This document shows positions 18,468 to 26,312 of a DNA stretch of 64,000 bases, one piece after another. Source of the stretch: Bradyrhizobium sp. SZCCT0231. GTDB taxonomy: Bacteria > Pseudomonadota > Alphaproteobacteria > Rhizobiales > Xanthobacteraceae. The translations under genes and the position numbers were made by a program. Location: assembly GCF_018130245.1 (NCBI RefSeq), contig NZ_JAFCKP010000001.1:62001-126000 (forward strand), in the 5' to 3' direction. The notes below the pieces were generated by a model. The model saw only the letters and a list, made by a program, of their open reading frames with translations, had not been told where the DNA came from and did not search any database. Each line of letters begins with the position of its first letter. The first letter of the stretch is position 1.

Positions 18468-18504
18468 GGGCCCGGAATAGAGTGTCGGCCGCCGGGCCCT
18501 TTTT
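18468..18504 (+). terminator. Terminator-like hairpin with no obvious parent gene
   Basis: GGGCCCGG and CCGGGCCC flank a 16-base loop and are followed by TTTTT on the plus strand. The nearest plus-strand gene upstream ends at 16420, 2 kb away, so the hairpin has no clear owner. It may terminate antisense RNA or be a relic. It lies just before the tRNA-Gln gene. Confidence 0.45.
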
Positions 18505-18606
18505 GCCCCTCCAGGCGGTTGAAATGCCGCGCCGCTCCCTATAGACCGGCTGCGACCGACGGGAATCTGCGGGTGCCGGTTCTACCCCGTTCCGTTCGTC
18601 GCCTGT

Positions 18607-18681
18607 TGGGGCGTAGCCAAGCGGTAAGGCAGCGGATTTTGATTCCGCCATTCGGAGGTTCGATCCCTCCCGCCCCAGCCA
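18607..18681 (+). tRNA. tRNA-Gln (anticodon TTG)
   Basis: A complete cloverleaf can be drawn. Acceptor TGGGGCG pairs with CGCCCCA, the D-arm is GCC..GGTAAGGC, the anticodon stem GCGGA/TCCGC holds loop TTTTGAT with anticodon TTG, and the T-arm is GGAGG-TTCGATC-CCTCC. The discriminator G is followed by an encoded CCA, included in the coordinates. The U1-A72 type acceptor end (TGGGG...) fits glutamine tRNAs. Confidence 0.96.
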
Positions 18682-18828
18682 GAAAACACCTAACCTACTG
18701 CGAAGAATGATCGGTATGATCATGTCCGATCGCTCTCGTCGCCAGACCGAGCCCGGAACAGCAGACGCACGATGCGGGTCGGTGACTTCGCGATTTGCTG
18801 AAGCATCGAGTTCGACTTGATGCGGACA

Positions 18829-18883
18829 AGAGCAGCTGCCTCTCAATCAGCGGGTCCCAGGTTCGAGCCTGGTGTGCCCACCA
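18829..18883 (+). pseudogene. 3' half of a tRNA gene, 5' half missing (possible att scar)
   Basis: The sequence AGAGCAGCTGCCTCTCAA, then TCAGCGGGTC and a T-arm CCAGG-TTCGAGC-CCTGG followed by TGTGCCC-ACCA, has all features of a tRNA from the end of the D-arm to the encoded CCA. No matching GGGCACA-type acceptor and D-arm exists upstream. The loop CTCTCAA would give anticodon CTC (one base from the Lys CTT form), and the anticodon stem has a mismatch. A 3' tRNA remnant is what integration of a genomic island leaves behind, and the catabolic region starts right after it. Confidence 0.6.
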
Positions 18884-19057
18884 TATAAATCAAGACCTTG
18901 GCGAGAGAAGCCGTTTGAGAGAACCGAACCAAAGCGGTTTTTCAAACGGTATTTTTTGGCAGCCGGCGGGCCATCTACGCCCAACAATGTGATTGGCAGA
19001 GTCGAGCCACAACGTGCCTCGAACGGCGGCTTCTTGCTTGTTTGAAATCGTTGCCTG

Positions 19058-19936
19058 TCATCCTTCGGATTGCCAACCGGCGGTCTCGGAAAGGGCGCGC
19101 GCATGCGTGATCAGCGCTGTCGCCGTCGGCCCTTTCAGGTCATCATCGAGAATGCCGATGGGCCCCATCATCGTGATGGCTGCGATCATGAATCCGGCCT
19201 GGTCGAAGATCGGTGCGGATAGGGAGGTGAAGTTTGGCAGAAGAGCATCACGACAGCGGCTGATGCCGTCGCGCCGGATCGTGTTCATCATCTCCTCCAC
19301 CTCGGCCTTGGTGGTCGGCGCATCGTCCACCCGTGTCTCGCGCGAGAGCTCCTCCCTGAGCTCCTGATCCAGCATCCCGCCCGTCAGCGAGCGCGGCAGA
19401 TGTGCGAGGAAATTTCGCCCCAACGCGGATCGCAGCAGGCTGAGGACGCTTCCGACACGCAGCTCGATGATGGGGCGGCTCGCTCCGCCCTCGACGCGGT
19501 AGATGATGGTCGGACCACGATTGCCCCAGACGCCCAGAAACACCGTGTGGCCGATCGTCGTCGCGAGCTCGGTCATGGCGGGCCGCGCCACAGCGAAGAC
19601 GTCGAATTGCTCGATGGCGGCCATGCCGAGCTTCAACGCGTAGGGGCCGAGGGCATAGCAACCCGTGTCCGTTTCCTGCCGGACGATGCCGACCGCCTGA
19701 AAGCTAACGAGATAATAGTGGACGTTGGCCGCGGACATTCCGGTGTTGGCGGCGATCATCTTCAGCGGCACGGGCCGCATTTCGGTTCTGAGGTAGTCGA
19801 GGATCTTGAAGCCGATCTCGATCGACTGAATGCCGCGCCGACCGCTCCGTTGGGCCGTGGTGATTTTGCCGGGTTTGGCTCCTGGTGCGGATGCGCCCGC
19901 CGGATCCGGCGGGCGGGGGCGGCGCGGCTTCTTCAC
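19058..19936 (-). CDS. IclR-family transcriptional regulator
   Basis: A 292-residue IclR regulator. A basic, Pro-rich N-terminal extension of about 35 residues precedes the winged helix-turn-helix (QSIEIGFKILDYL ... LKMIAANTGMSAANVHYYL, about 37-85). The C-terminal effector-binding domain has the usual ending SLSAPIFDQAGFMIAAITMMGP. It is divergent from the MHS transporter gene, and a perfect TCATAT-GT-ATATGA inverted repeat lies in the shared control region. IclR proteins commonly respond to aromatic acids and activate or repress the adjacent catabolic operon, so control of the transporter-nitrilase-oxygenase genes is likely. Confidence 0.92.
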   Translation of the reverse strand: MKKPRRPRPPDPAGASAPGAKPGKITTAQRSGRRGIQSIEIGFKILDYLRTEMRPVPLKMIAANTGMSAANVHYYLVSFQAVGIVRQETDTGCYALGPYALKLGMAAIEQFDVFAVARPAMTELATTIGHTVFLGVWGNRGPTIIYRVEGGASRPIIELRVGSVLSLLRSALGRNFLAHLPRSLTGGMLDQELREELSRETRVDDAPTTKAEVEEMMNTIRRDGISRCRDALLPNFTSLSAPIFDQAGFMIAAITMMGPIGILDDDLKGPTATALITHARALSETAGWQSEG

Positions 19937-20025
19937 TGAAAATCCTTATAGATCAGAGTGTTATGGCGGGTTTCGTTCTGGCGCATTATTGGGCGCGTCG
20001 CGCCGGATATTCAAGCTTGCTGTAT

Positions 20026-20055
20026 TTGACGACATCATATGTATATGACTAAATA
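20026..20055 (+). promoter_or_regulatory. Promoter of the MHS transporter with TCATAT-GT-ATATGA operator
   Basis: TTGACG (20026) and TAAATA (20050) are 18 bp apart, a plausible sigma70 promoter about 55 bp before the transporter start. Between them, at 20035-20048, is a perfect inverted repeat TCATAT-GT-ATATGA. It lies between divergent iclR and transporter genes and is the best candidate IclR operator. Confidence 0.5.
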
Positions 20056-20109
20056 AAATTGCCTGAAGCGGGGCTGGGTTTGGCCGCGGGCGCAAACAGG
20101 GGAATGACG

Positions 20110-21744
20110 ATGGATGCAAGAGCGACGGCGCTGCCGGCCGAACAGAATCTGACGCGCAGCGAGGAGCGGCAGGTCGTCCTTGCCTCGACCCTCGGCACCA
20201 TGTTCGAGTGGTACGACTTCTTCATCTACGGCTCGCTGGCCGTCTTCATGAGTTCGGTGCTGTTTCCGCCGGACAACCCGACCGCTGCCGTGCTTGCCTC
20301 GCTCGGTGCTCTCGCTGCCGGTTTCGTGATCCGGCCGATCGGCGCCGTGGTTTTCGGTCGCATCGGTGATCTGGTCGGTCGAAAATATACCTTTCTCATC
20401 ACCATCGTGATGATGGGAGGCGGTACGGCGTTGATCGGCTTCCTGCCCACTTACGCCAGTGTGGGTCATGCTGCGTGGATCTCGCTGGTCATGCTGCGAT
20501 TGATCCAGGGCCTCGCGGTCGGCGGCGAATATGGCGGTGCCGTCGTCTACGTTGCAGAACACTCGCGTCCTGACCGGCGCGGGCTTCTGACCGGCTGGAT
20601 CCAGATCACTTCGTCGATCGGACTGGCGCTCTCCATCGCGGTCATCATCGGGACGCAGAGCGTCATGAGCGAGGCCGATTTCAGGGCTTGGGGATGGCGC
20701 GCTCCCTTCATTATCTCGATTGCGATGCTGGCGTTCTCGATCTACGTCCGAGTCAGGCTGCATGAATCGCCTGTCTTTACGCGTCTCAAGGCGGAGCGTC
20801 GCCTGTCCAAGAGTCCGGTGAGAGACACCTTCGCCCGGTGGTCCAGCCTTCGCCTGGTGCTGATCGCGCTGTTCGGTGTGACGGCGGGCATGGGGTCCAC
20901 CTACTTCACCGGCCAGTTCTACGTGATGATCTTCATGCAGCAGATCGCAAGGATCGACCTGCAAACATCTTATACCCTGATGGCCATCGGCCTCGTCATC
21001 GGTGCTCCGGCATTCATTTTCTTCGGCTGGCTGTCCGACCGGGTCGGGCGCAAATGGCTGATGATGACGGGGCTCGTGCTTTCGGCGCTGTGCTACCGGC
21101 CGATGTTTTCATCGCTTCTGGAGGCTGGGAATCCGCAGCTCGTCGCCGCGACCCGCACTGCACCGGTGACGGTACACGCCGACACCTCCAGCGAAGCATG
21201 CCGGTTCGGCCTTGCGGCTGCGCTGCTGAGCTCGCACGGCGATCACAGCAAGCCTTGCGTCCAAGCCAAGAAGCTGCTGATCGGAAGCGGCATCAACTTC
21301 AGCTATGCCGCTCCGCTCGACGGCCAGGCCGTATCCATGACGGTCAATGGCAGAACGATTCCCGGATACGATGCGGCGGCCTACCGCAAGGCCGTGTCCG
21401 AGGCGGGGTACCCCGCCAAGGCCGATCCCGCAAAGGTGTCGTCGGCCTACATCGTTCTTCTGCTGGTCGTCATGACCGTCATCGTCGCGATGGTCTATGG
21501 GCCGGTGGCATCGTTCCTGGTCGAGGTGTTCCCGGCGAACATCCGATACACGGCGCTTTCGTTTCCATACCACATCGGCGCCGGCATCTTCGGTGGCTTC
21601 CTGCCCTTCTTTGCAACCTATCTTTCGCTCGCGGTCGGCGACGTGTTTGCGGGGCTCTGGTATCCGGTCGTCATCTGCACGGTCGTGGCTGTGATCGGAT
21701 CGATCATGCTGCCGAACAGGCCGAGGCTCGAGACTGATCACTGA
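20110..21744 (+). CDS. MHS-type MFS transporter with large extra loop
   Basis: A 544-residue metabolite:H+ symporter-type MFS protein. Family hallmarks are clear: MFEWYDFFIYGSLA in helix 1, RPIGAVVFGRIGDLVGRKYT, RLIQGLAVGGEYGGA, and WRAPFIISIAMLA. Unusually, a hydrophilic segment of about 110 residues (about 332-444) with two cysteines interrupts the second half before the last helices; common family members are about 430-450 residues. The start at 20110 has AGGGG seven bases upstream; an in-frame ATG two codons earlier is too close to it. Likely imports an aromatic or organic acid used by the downstream pathway. Confidence 0.88.
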   Translation: MDARATALPAEQNLTRSEERQVVLASTLGTMFEWYDFFIYGSLAVFMSSVLFPPDNPTAAVLASLGALAAGFVIRPIGAVVFGRIGDLVGRKYTFLITIVMMGGGTALIGFLPTYASVGHAAWISLVMLRLIQGLAVGGEYGGAVVYVAEHSRPDRRGLLTGWIQITSSIGLALSIAVIIGTQSVMSEADFRAWGWRAPFIISIAMLAFSIYVRVRLHESPVFTRLKAERRLSKSPVRDTFARWSSLRLVLIALFGVTAGMGSTYFTGQFYVMIFMQQIARIDLQTSYTLMAIGLVIGAPAFIFFGWLSDRVGRKWLMMTGLVLSALCYRPMFSSLLEAGNPQLVAATRTAPVTVHADTSSEACRFGLAAALLSSHGDHSKPCVQAKKLLIGSGINFSYAAPLDGQAVSMTVNGRTIPGYDAAAYRKAVSEAGYPAKADPAKVSSAYIVLLLVVMTVIVAMVYGPVASFLVEVFPANIRYTALSFPYHIGAGIFGGFLPFFATYLSLAVGDVFAGLWYPVVICTVVAVIGSIMLPNRPRLETDH

Positions 21745-21757
21745 GGGTGACACGCTG

Positions 21758-21785
21758 GCGGGCCGCGGAGAGCGGCCCGCTTTCC
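21758..21785 (+). terminator. Strong hairpin after the MHS transporter gene
   Basis: GCGGGCCGC-GGAGA-GCGGCCCGC is a perfect 9-bp stem followed by TTTCC. It lies between the transporter stop and the nitrilase start, so it should reduce or end read-through from the transporter promoter. The tail is short, so it may be partial. Confidence 0.65.
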
Positions 21786-21808
21786 TTCTCCGTGCCCGGG
21801 ATGACAAT

Positions 21809-22771
21809 ATGGATATCAACCGATCGAACACCTACAAGGCGGCCGTCGTTCAGGCTGCGTCAGACCCGACGAGCGCGCTGGCGTCAGCGCAAAAGGCAGC
21901 GGCCTTGATCGCGCAGGCGGCTGACGCGGGTGCCAGACTGATCGTCTTCCCCGAAGCCTTCATTGGCGGCTATCCCAAGGGAAGTTCGTTTGGCGCTCCC
22001 GTCGGCATGCGCAAGCCCGAAGGACGCGAGGCGTTCCGCTTGTATTGGGAGGCGGCCATCGATCTCGACGGCGTGGAGGTCGAAACGATCGCCGTGGCGA
22101 CGGCCGCAACCGGAGCCTTTACGGTCATCGGCTGCATCGAGCGAGAGCAGGGTACGCTCTACTGTACGGCGCTCTTCTTCGACGGCGCGCGCGGTCTTGT
22201 TGGCAAGCATCGCAAGCTGATGCCGACCGCGGGCGAGCGGCTGATCTGGGGCTTCGGCGACGGCTCGACCATGCCGGTGTTCGAGACCTCGCTCGGGAAT
22301 ATCGGCGCGGTGATCTGCTGGGAAAACTACATGCCGATGCTGCGCATGCACATGTATAGCCAGGGCATCAGCATCTACTGCGCTCCAACCGCGGATGATC
22401 GGGATACCTGGCTTCCGACCATGCAGCATATCGCTCTGGAAGGACGCTGTTTCGTGTTGACGGCGTGTCAGTATCTCAAGCGCGGCGCCTTCCCGGCCGA
22501 CTACGAGTGCGCGCTGGGTGTCGACCCCGAGACCGTGCTGATGCGCGGCGGCAGCGCGATCGTCGATCCGCTCGGCAAGGTTCTGGCGGGACCATGCTTC
22601 GAGGGTGAGACCATCCTGTATGCCGACATCGACCTCGCCGACGTGACGCGCGGCAAGTTCGATTTCGACGCCGCAGGACATTATGCCCGACCGGACGTCT
22701 TCCAGCTCGTCGTCGACGACCGGCCGAAACAGGCGGTATCCAGCATCAGCGCCGCTCGCGCACGCAATTGA
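21809..22771 (+). CDS. Nitrilase (carbon-nitrogen hydrolase)
   Basis: A 320-residue nitrilase-superfamily enzyme with the complete catalytic triad: E49 in FPEAFIGGYPKG, K136 in KHRKLMPT and C170 in VICWENYMP. The CWEN(Y/R) context and length match true nitrilases, which convert R-CN directly to the carboxylate plus ammonia, rather than amidases. It stands between an MHS transporter and flavin-reductase/ring-hydroxylase genes, so it likely feeds an aromatic acid into the pathway, such as arylacetonitrile to arylacetate. Which nitrile it uses cannot be read from sequence. Confidence 0.92.
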   Translation: MDINRSNTYKAAVVQAASDPTSALASAQKAAALIAQAADAGARLIVFPEAFIGGYPKGSSFGAPVGMRKPEGREAFRLYWEAAIDLDGVEVETIAVATAATGAFTVIGCIEREQGTLYCTALFFDGARGLVGKHRKLMPTAGERLIWGFGDGSTMPVFETSLGNIGAVICWENYMPMLRMHMYSQGISIYCAPTADDRDTWLPTMQHIALEGRCFVLTACQYLKRGAFPADYECALGVDPETVLMRGGSAIVDPLGKVLAGPCFEGETILYADIDLADVTRGKFDFDAAGHYARPDVFQLVVDDRPKQAVSSISAARARN

Positions 22772-22778
22772 GGGTCCG

Positions 22779-23396
22779 ATGCTCTTCGATATGGGGCAGC
22801 TTCCGGCGGATATCCGCTACAAGATCCTCACCGCGACCGTGACTCCGCGGCCGATCGCGTGGGTGACGACCCGGTCCCGCGACGGGGGCGCCAATGCGGC
22901 GCCTTTCAGCTTCTTCAACGTGCTGGGGCATGAGCCGCCGACGGTTGTGCTCGGCTTGCTGCGTCATCCGGACAAAGGCCTGAAAGACACCGCGCAGAAT
23001 ATCGTCGAGACGCGTGAGTTCGTCGTTCACCTGGTGCCGCACCGGATGGCCGAAGCCATGAATGCGACGGCGGTGGATGCGCCGGCCGGGGTCGACGAGA
23101 CGGAGATTGCGGGGCTGGAGACGTTTCCCTCGCAGATGGTCTCGCCTCCGCTCATCAGGGGTTGCCCGGTTGCGTTCGAATGTCGCTCCCTCTCGGTTCA
23201 GGAAACCGGGCCGCGGCAAATCGCCGTGATCGGAGAGGTCGTCTGTGCTCACGTGGCGGAGCAGTTCGTGATCGATGCAAAGAGGGGCCACATCGATACG
23301 ATCGGCCTCGACCTCATTGCACGCATGCACGGCTCCGGCTGGTATGCGAGTCCACGGGACCTCTTTCAGCTGGTGCGGCCGCCGCCGATGGAATAG
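22779..23396 (+). CDS. Flavin reductase-like (FMN-binding) protein
   Basis: A 205-residue protein of the flavin-reductase-like split-barrel family: KILTATVTPRPIAWVTTRSRDGGANAAPFSFFNVLGHEPP is the FMN-binding block, given here in outline, and the C-terminal half has FECRSLSV. I choose the ATG at 22779 with GAGGG just upstream, 7 bp after the nitrilase stop; the longer frame overlaps the nitrilase and is a shadow. The group is often annotated as flavin reductase but may also be an FMN-dependent oxidoreductase. A decayed fragment of a close homolog lies at 52.15 kb. Confidence 0.85.
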   Translation: MLFDMGQLPADIRYKILTATVTPRPIAWVTTRSRDGGANAAPFSFFNVLGHEPPTVVLGLLRHPDKGLKDTAQNIVETREFVVHLVPHRMAEAMNATAVDAPAGVDETEIAGLETFPSQMVSPPLIRGCPVAFECRSLSVQETGPRQIAVIGEVVCAHVAEQFVIDAKRGHIDTIGLDLIARMHGSGWYASPRDLFQLVRPPPME

Positions 23397-23446
23397 GGCG
23401 CGCCGGCAGATCCGGTCATGGCCGCCGCGTCTCGACCGAGAGTCGA

Positions 23447-23490
23447 TTGACATCCAATTATTACATGTCTAAAAATATGCAAATTCATAT
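23447..23490 (+). promoter_or_regulatory. Promoter and ATATG-N6-CATAT operator of the oxygenase operon
   Basis: TTGACA at 23447 and TAAAAA at 23470 are separated by 17 bp, a good sigma70 pattern. Immediately overlapping and following the -10 is ATATG-CAAATT-CATAT (23475-23490), a perfect inverted repeat with a 6-bp spacer. Its position fits a repressor site. The same motif overlaps the -10 of the IorAB operon at 33.56 kb. Confidence 0.65.
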
Positions 23491-23507
23491 ATTATGAAGA
23501 CCCGCGA

Positions 23508-24458
23508 ATGGACACGCATCAGCTGAGGCTCAAGGTGCAGTCGGTCACGGCGGAGACGCCGACGATACGCAGCCTCGTGTTCGGCGTGGAGGGCGGTGCG
23601 GCACCGCGATGGACGGCGGGGGCGCACGTTCGTGTTTCGCTCCCGAGCGGGGGAGACAGGCCTTACTCCCTGGTGGCCCTGCCGGGCCTGCCGCAGGGCC
23701 TCCTCGCGCTCGGGGTTCTGCGCGAGCGGATGTCGAGCGGCGGCTCGGCCTTCATGCATGCGCTCAAGGTCGGCGACGTCGTGACCGCTTCGGCGCCCGT
23801 CAACAATTTCCAGCTGCACGAGGACGACACGCCTGCGCTTCTGTTCGCCGGCGGCATCGGTGTCACGCCGATCCTGTCGATGGCGGCCGAGCTCGAGGCG
23901 CGGGGAATTGCCTACCGCCTTCACTACGCCGGACGAGCGCCGGGTGCGTTGGCGTTCCTGCCGCAGCTGCAGGCGATGTGTGCGCGCGCGCTGTCGGTCC
24001 ATTACGACAGCGACAGCTCGTGCCTCGACATCGAGGCGGCGCTGCACGCTTCGCCTGCGAATTCCCACGTCTATGCCTGCGGCCCCCTTGGCATGATCGA
24101 AGCGGTGAAGGCTGCCGCTCTCGCCAGGGGCATTGCCGCCGGTCGCATCCATTACGAGCTCTTCAGGCGGGAGGCGCCGGCCGCGCCGAACCGTGCATTC
24201 GAAGTCGAGCTCAAATCGACCGGAGAGGTCATCGCCGTCGCGGCCGACCAGAGCATCATCGAGGCGCTCGAAGCTGCGGGGCACGAGGTTCTCTACGACT
24301 GCCGGCGCGGCGATTGCGGCATCTGCCAGTGCGGCGTGATTGCAGGCGTGCCCGATCACCGCGACGTCATCCTGAGCGACGACGAGAAGGCATCCAACAA
24401 GGTCATGCAGATCTGCGTGTCGCGCGCGAATTCGGAACGGCTGGTGCTGGACCTCTAG
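23508..24458 (+). CDS. Phthalate-dioxygenase-reductase-type flavin/2Fe-2S reductase
   Basis: A 316-residue class IA oxygenase reductase (PDR/VanB family). It has an N-terminal FMN-binding domain (RPYSLVALPG), an NADH-binding domain (FAGGIGVTPILSMA, YACGPLGMIEAV) and a C-terminal plant-type 2Fe-2S domain. The last holds DCRRGDCGICQC, that is C-x4-C-x2-C, plus the distal cysteine in QICVSRA. It transfers electrons from NADH to the Rieske oxygenase encoded just downstream. First gene of the operon, 18 bp after a probable MarR operator. Confidence 0.94.
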   Translation: MDTHQLRLKVQSVTAETPTIRSLVFGVEGGAAPRWTAGAHVRVSLPSGGDRPYSLVALPGLPQGLLALGVLRERMSSGGSAFMHALKVGDVVTASAPVNNFQLHEDDTPALLFAGGIGVTPILSMAAELEARGIAYRLHYAGRAPGALAFLPQLQAMCARALSVHYDSDSSCLDIEAALHASPANSHVYACGPLGMIEAVKAAALARGIAAGRIHYELFRREAPAAPNRAFEVELKSTGEVIAVAADQSIIEALEAAGHEVLYDCRRGDCGICQCGVIAGVPDHRDVILSDDEKASNKVMQICVSRANSERLVLDL

Positions 24459-24473
24459 GACGAAGGCAAGGGC

Positions 24474-24503
24474 GCTATGAGCAGATACGCTATGAGCAGA
24501 TAC
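24474..24503 (+). repeat. 15-bp tandem duplication at the oxygenase alpha start
   Basis: GCTATGAGCAGATAC is present twice in perfect tandem. It duplicates the start codon and the first codons, so the protein begins MSRYAMSRYA. The first ATG (24477) has AAGG five bases upstream; the second could also be used. It looks like a recent slippage or duplication event. Confidence 0.85.
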
Positions 24504-25832
24504 GCCGGGCATGTGCAGTCGATCGCGGCGTTGGTGCGCGAGGCCGAGGTGCATCGCGACGTCTACATCGATCCCGAGATCTTCGATCTCGAGATGAGTC
24601 AGCTGTTTCCCAACAGCTGGATCTATGTCGGACACGCCAGCCAGCTGGCGAAGCCCGGCGACTTCATCACCGCTACGATCGGCCGGCAGCCGGTGGTGGC
24701 GAGCCGCCACACAGACGGCTCGATCCATGTCTTCTACAACCGCTGTCCGCACAAGGGCGTCAAGATCGCCTCGGAACCCTGCGGCAACACCGGCAAGTTC
24801 TTTCGCTGTCCGTATCACGCATGGTCGTTCAAGACCGACGGCTCGCTGCTCGCGATCCCTCTGAAGAAGGGCTACGACGGCACCGGTTTCGGCGACACGC
24901 AGGCAAACGAGGGCCTGTCGAGGGTCAGGAATGTCGCGATCTATCGCGACTTCATCTTTGCGCGGCTGAACGAGAGCGGCCTGTCCTTCGAAGACTATTT
25001 CGGCGAAAGCCTCTCGACGATCGACAACATGGTGGATCGCTCGCCGGAGGGCAGGCTCGCGGTCGTGGCGGCGCCGATCCGCTACATGCACACCTGCAAT
25101 TGGAAGATGCTGGTCGAAAACCAGACCGACACCTGTCATCCCATGGTTGCCCATGAGAGCTCGGCCGGCACGGCAGTCAAGGTCTGGAAGCGCGAGCAGG
25201 GCGAAGCCAAGGAGACGCCGATGGCGGTGCAGCTCTATGGCCCGTTCATGAGCCCTTACGAATTCTACGAGCAGAGCGGCATCCGGATCTGGCCGAACGG
25301 GCACGGCCACACCGGCGTCGCCAACTCGATCCATTCGAACTATTCCGACGTCGGCGGCTATCTCGAGCAGATGGTTGCGGCCTATGGCGAGACGCGGGCC
25401 CACGAAATCCTGGGCGAGGTCCGGCACAACACGGTCTATTTCCCGAACATCATGGTCAAGGGCGCGGTGCAGATCCTGCGCAATTTCATCCCGATCGCGG
25501 TCGACAGGACGCTGGTCGAGAGCTGGGTCTATCGCCTGGTTGGGGCGCCCGACAAGCTCTATGAGCGCGCCCTGATGTATAATCGCTTCATCAACGCGCC
25601 GACCTCGATCGTCGGGCACGACGATCTCGAGATGTATGAGCGGGCACAGGAAGGCCTCAAGTCCAACGGTAATCCATGGGTCAATCTGCGCCGCCTGTAC
25701 GAGCAGGACGAACAGGCGGACGTCACCGCCGTCATCAATGGGACGTCGGAGCGGCAAATGCGCAATCAGTTTCACGCCTGGGCCAAATTCATGACCATGG
25801 GCATGGACAAGCACGCCGAGGCCGCGGAATGA
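24477..25832 (+). CDS. Rieske ring-hydroxylating oxygenase alpha subunit
   Basis: A 451-residue alpha subunit. The Rieske 2Fe-2S ligands are C90-x-H92 (CPHKG) and C111-x2-H114 (CPYHAW). The mononuclear iron site has N215, D218, H221 and H226 in the N-x2-D-x2-H-x4-H pattern. It forms a three-component oxygenase with the upstream reductase and the overlapping beta subunit gene. Family members include anthranilate, salicylate and benzoate-type hydroxylases and the auxin-degrading IacC/IadD-type oxygenases. In this gene context I favour hydroxylation or dioxygenation of an aromatic or indolic acid. The start region contains a 15-bp tandem duplication. Confidence 0.94.
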   Translation: MSRYAMSRYAGHVQSIAALVREAEVHRDVYIDPEIFDLEMSQLFPNSWIYVGHASQLAKPGDFITATIGRQPVVASRHTDGSIHVFYNRCPHKGVKIASEPCGNTGKFFRCPYHAWSFKTDGSLLAIPLKKGYDGTGFGDTQANEGLSRVRNVAIYRDFIFARLNESGLSFEDYFGESLSTIDNMVDRSPEGRLAVVAAPIRYMHTCNWKMLVENQTDTCHPMVAHESSAGTAVKVWKREQGEAKETPMAVQLYGPFMSPYEFYEQSGIRIWPNGHGHTGVANSIHSNYSDVGGYLEQMVAAYGETRAHEILGEVRHNTVYFPNIMVKGAVQILRNFIPIAVDRTLVESWVYRLVGAPDKLYERALMYNRFINAPTSIVGHDDLEMYERAQEGLKSNGNPWVNLRRLYEQDEQADVTAVINGTSERQMRNQFHAWAKFMTMGMDKHAEAAE

Positions 25833-26305
25833 TCGACGAGAAGGCCGTCGCGGATTTCATCTACCGGGAGGCCGAGCTTCTCGACGCCATGCAGTGGCAG
25901 AGCTGGCTCGATCTGTTTCACCCGGAAGGGCGCTACTGGATGCCGCTCGAATGGCAGCAGCAGGACCCGGTGCTGCAGCCGTCGTTGATGTATGAGGATC
26001 TGCTGCTGCTCAAGGTACGGGTCGAGCGTCTCGCGGGCGAACGCACCTTCAGCCAGAAGCCGAAGAGCCGCTGCCATCATCTGCTCCAGGCGCCCAGGGT
26101 CATCGCCTGCGACGCCGCGGCCGGCGTCTTCAAGGCGCGCACGTCGTACATCTACACCGAGACGCGCGGCGATCTCTTGGAGCGCTATTCCGGGTGGGCC
26201 ACTCACGAGCTGGTTCGGTCCGACGAGGGCCTGAAGATCAGGCTCAAGCGCGTCGATCTCGTCAATTTCGACGCGCCTTTCGGCAACATCCAGCTCTTCA
26301 TGTGA
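25829..26305 (+). CDS. Ring-hydroxylating oxygenase beta subunit
   Basis: A 158-residue small subunit with the cystatin/SnoaL-like fold: ADFIYREAELLDAMQWQSWLDLF, YWMPLEWQQ, YEDLLLLKVRVERL, and the C-terminal KIRLKRVDLVNFD strand. It has no catalytic residues and supports the alpha3beta3 assembly. The ATG overlaps the alpha stop as ATGA, so the two subunits are translated together. Length fits the salicylate 5-hydroxylase/anthranilate type small subunits. Confidence 0.92.
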   Translation: MIDEKAVADFIYREAELLDAMQWQSWLDLFHPEGRYWMPLEWQQQDPVLQPSLMYEDLLLLKVRVERLAGERTFSQKPKSRCHHLLQAPRVIACDAAAGVFKARTSYIYTETRGDLLERYSGWATHELVRSDEGLKIRLKRVDLVNFDAPFGNIQLFM

Positions 26306-26312
26306 GGGCACC

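Noticed and set aside
21809-22771. Assignment of the cluster to mandelonitrile degradation because of nitrilase plus IorAB-like phenylglyoxylate chemistry
   Set aside because: It is not excluded, but it leaves the aldolase-like pair, cyclase-family enzyme and Rieske oxygenase without a role and lacks a mandelate dehydrogenase. The indolic route explains more of the genes.
23469-25814. 781-residue open frame opposite the oxygenase reductase and alpha subunit genes
   Set aside because: The plus-strand proteins have complete cofactor motifs. The minus frame is a codon-bias shadow without a ribosome site.
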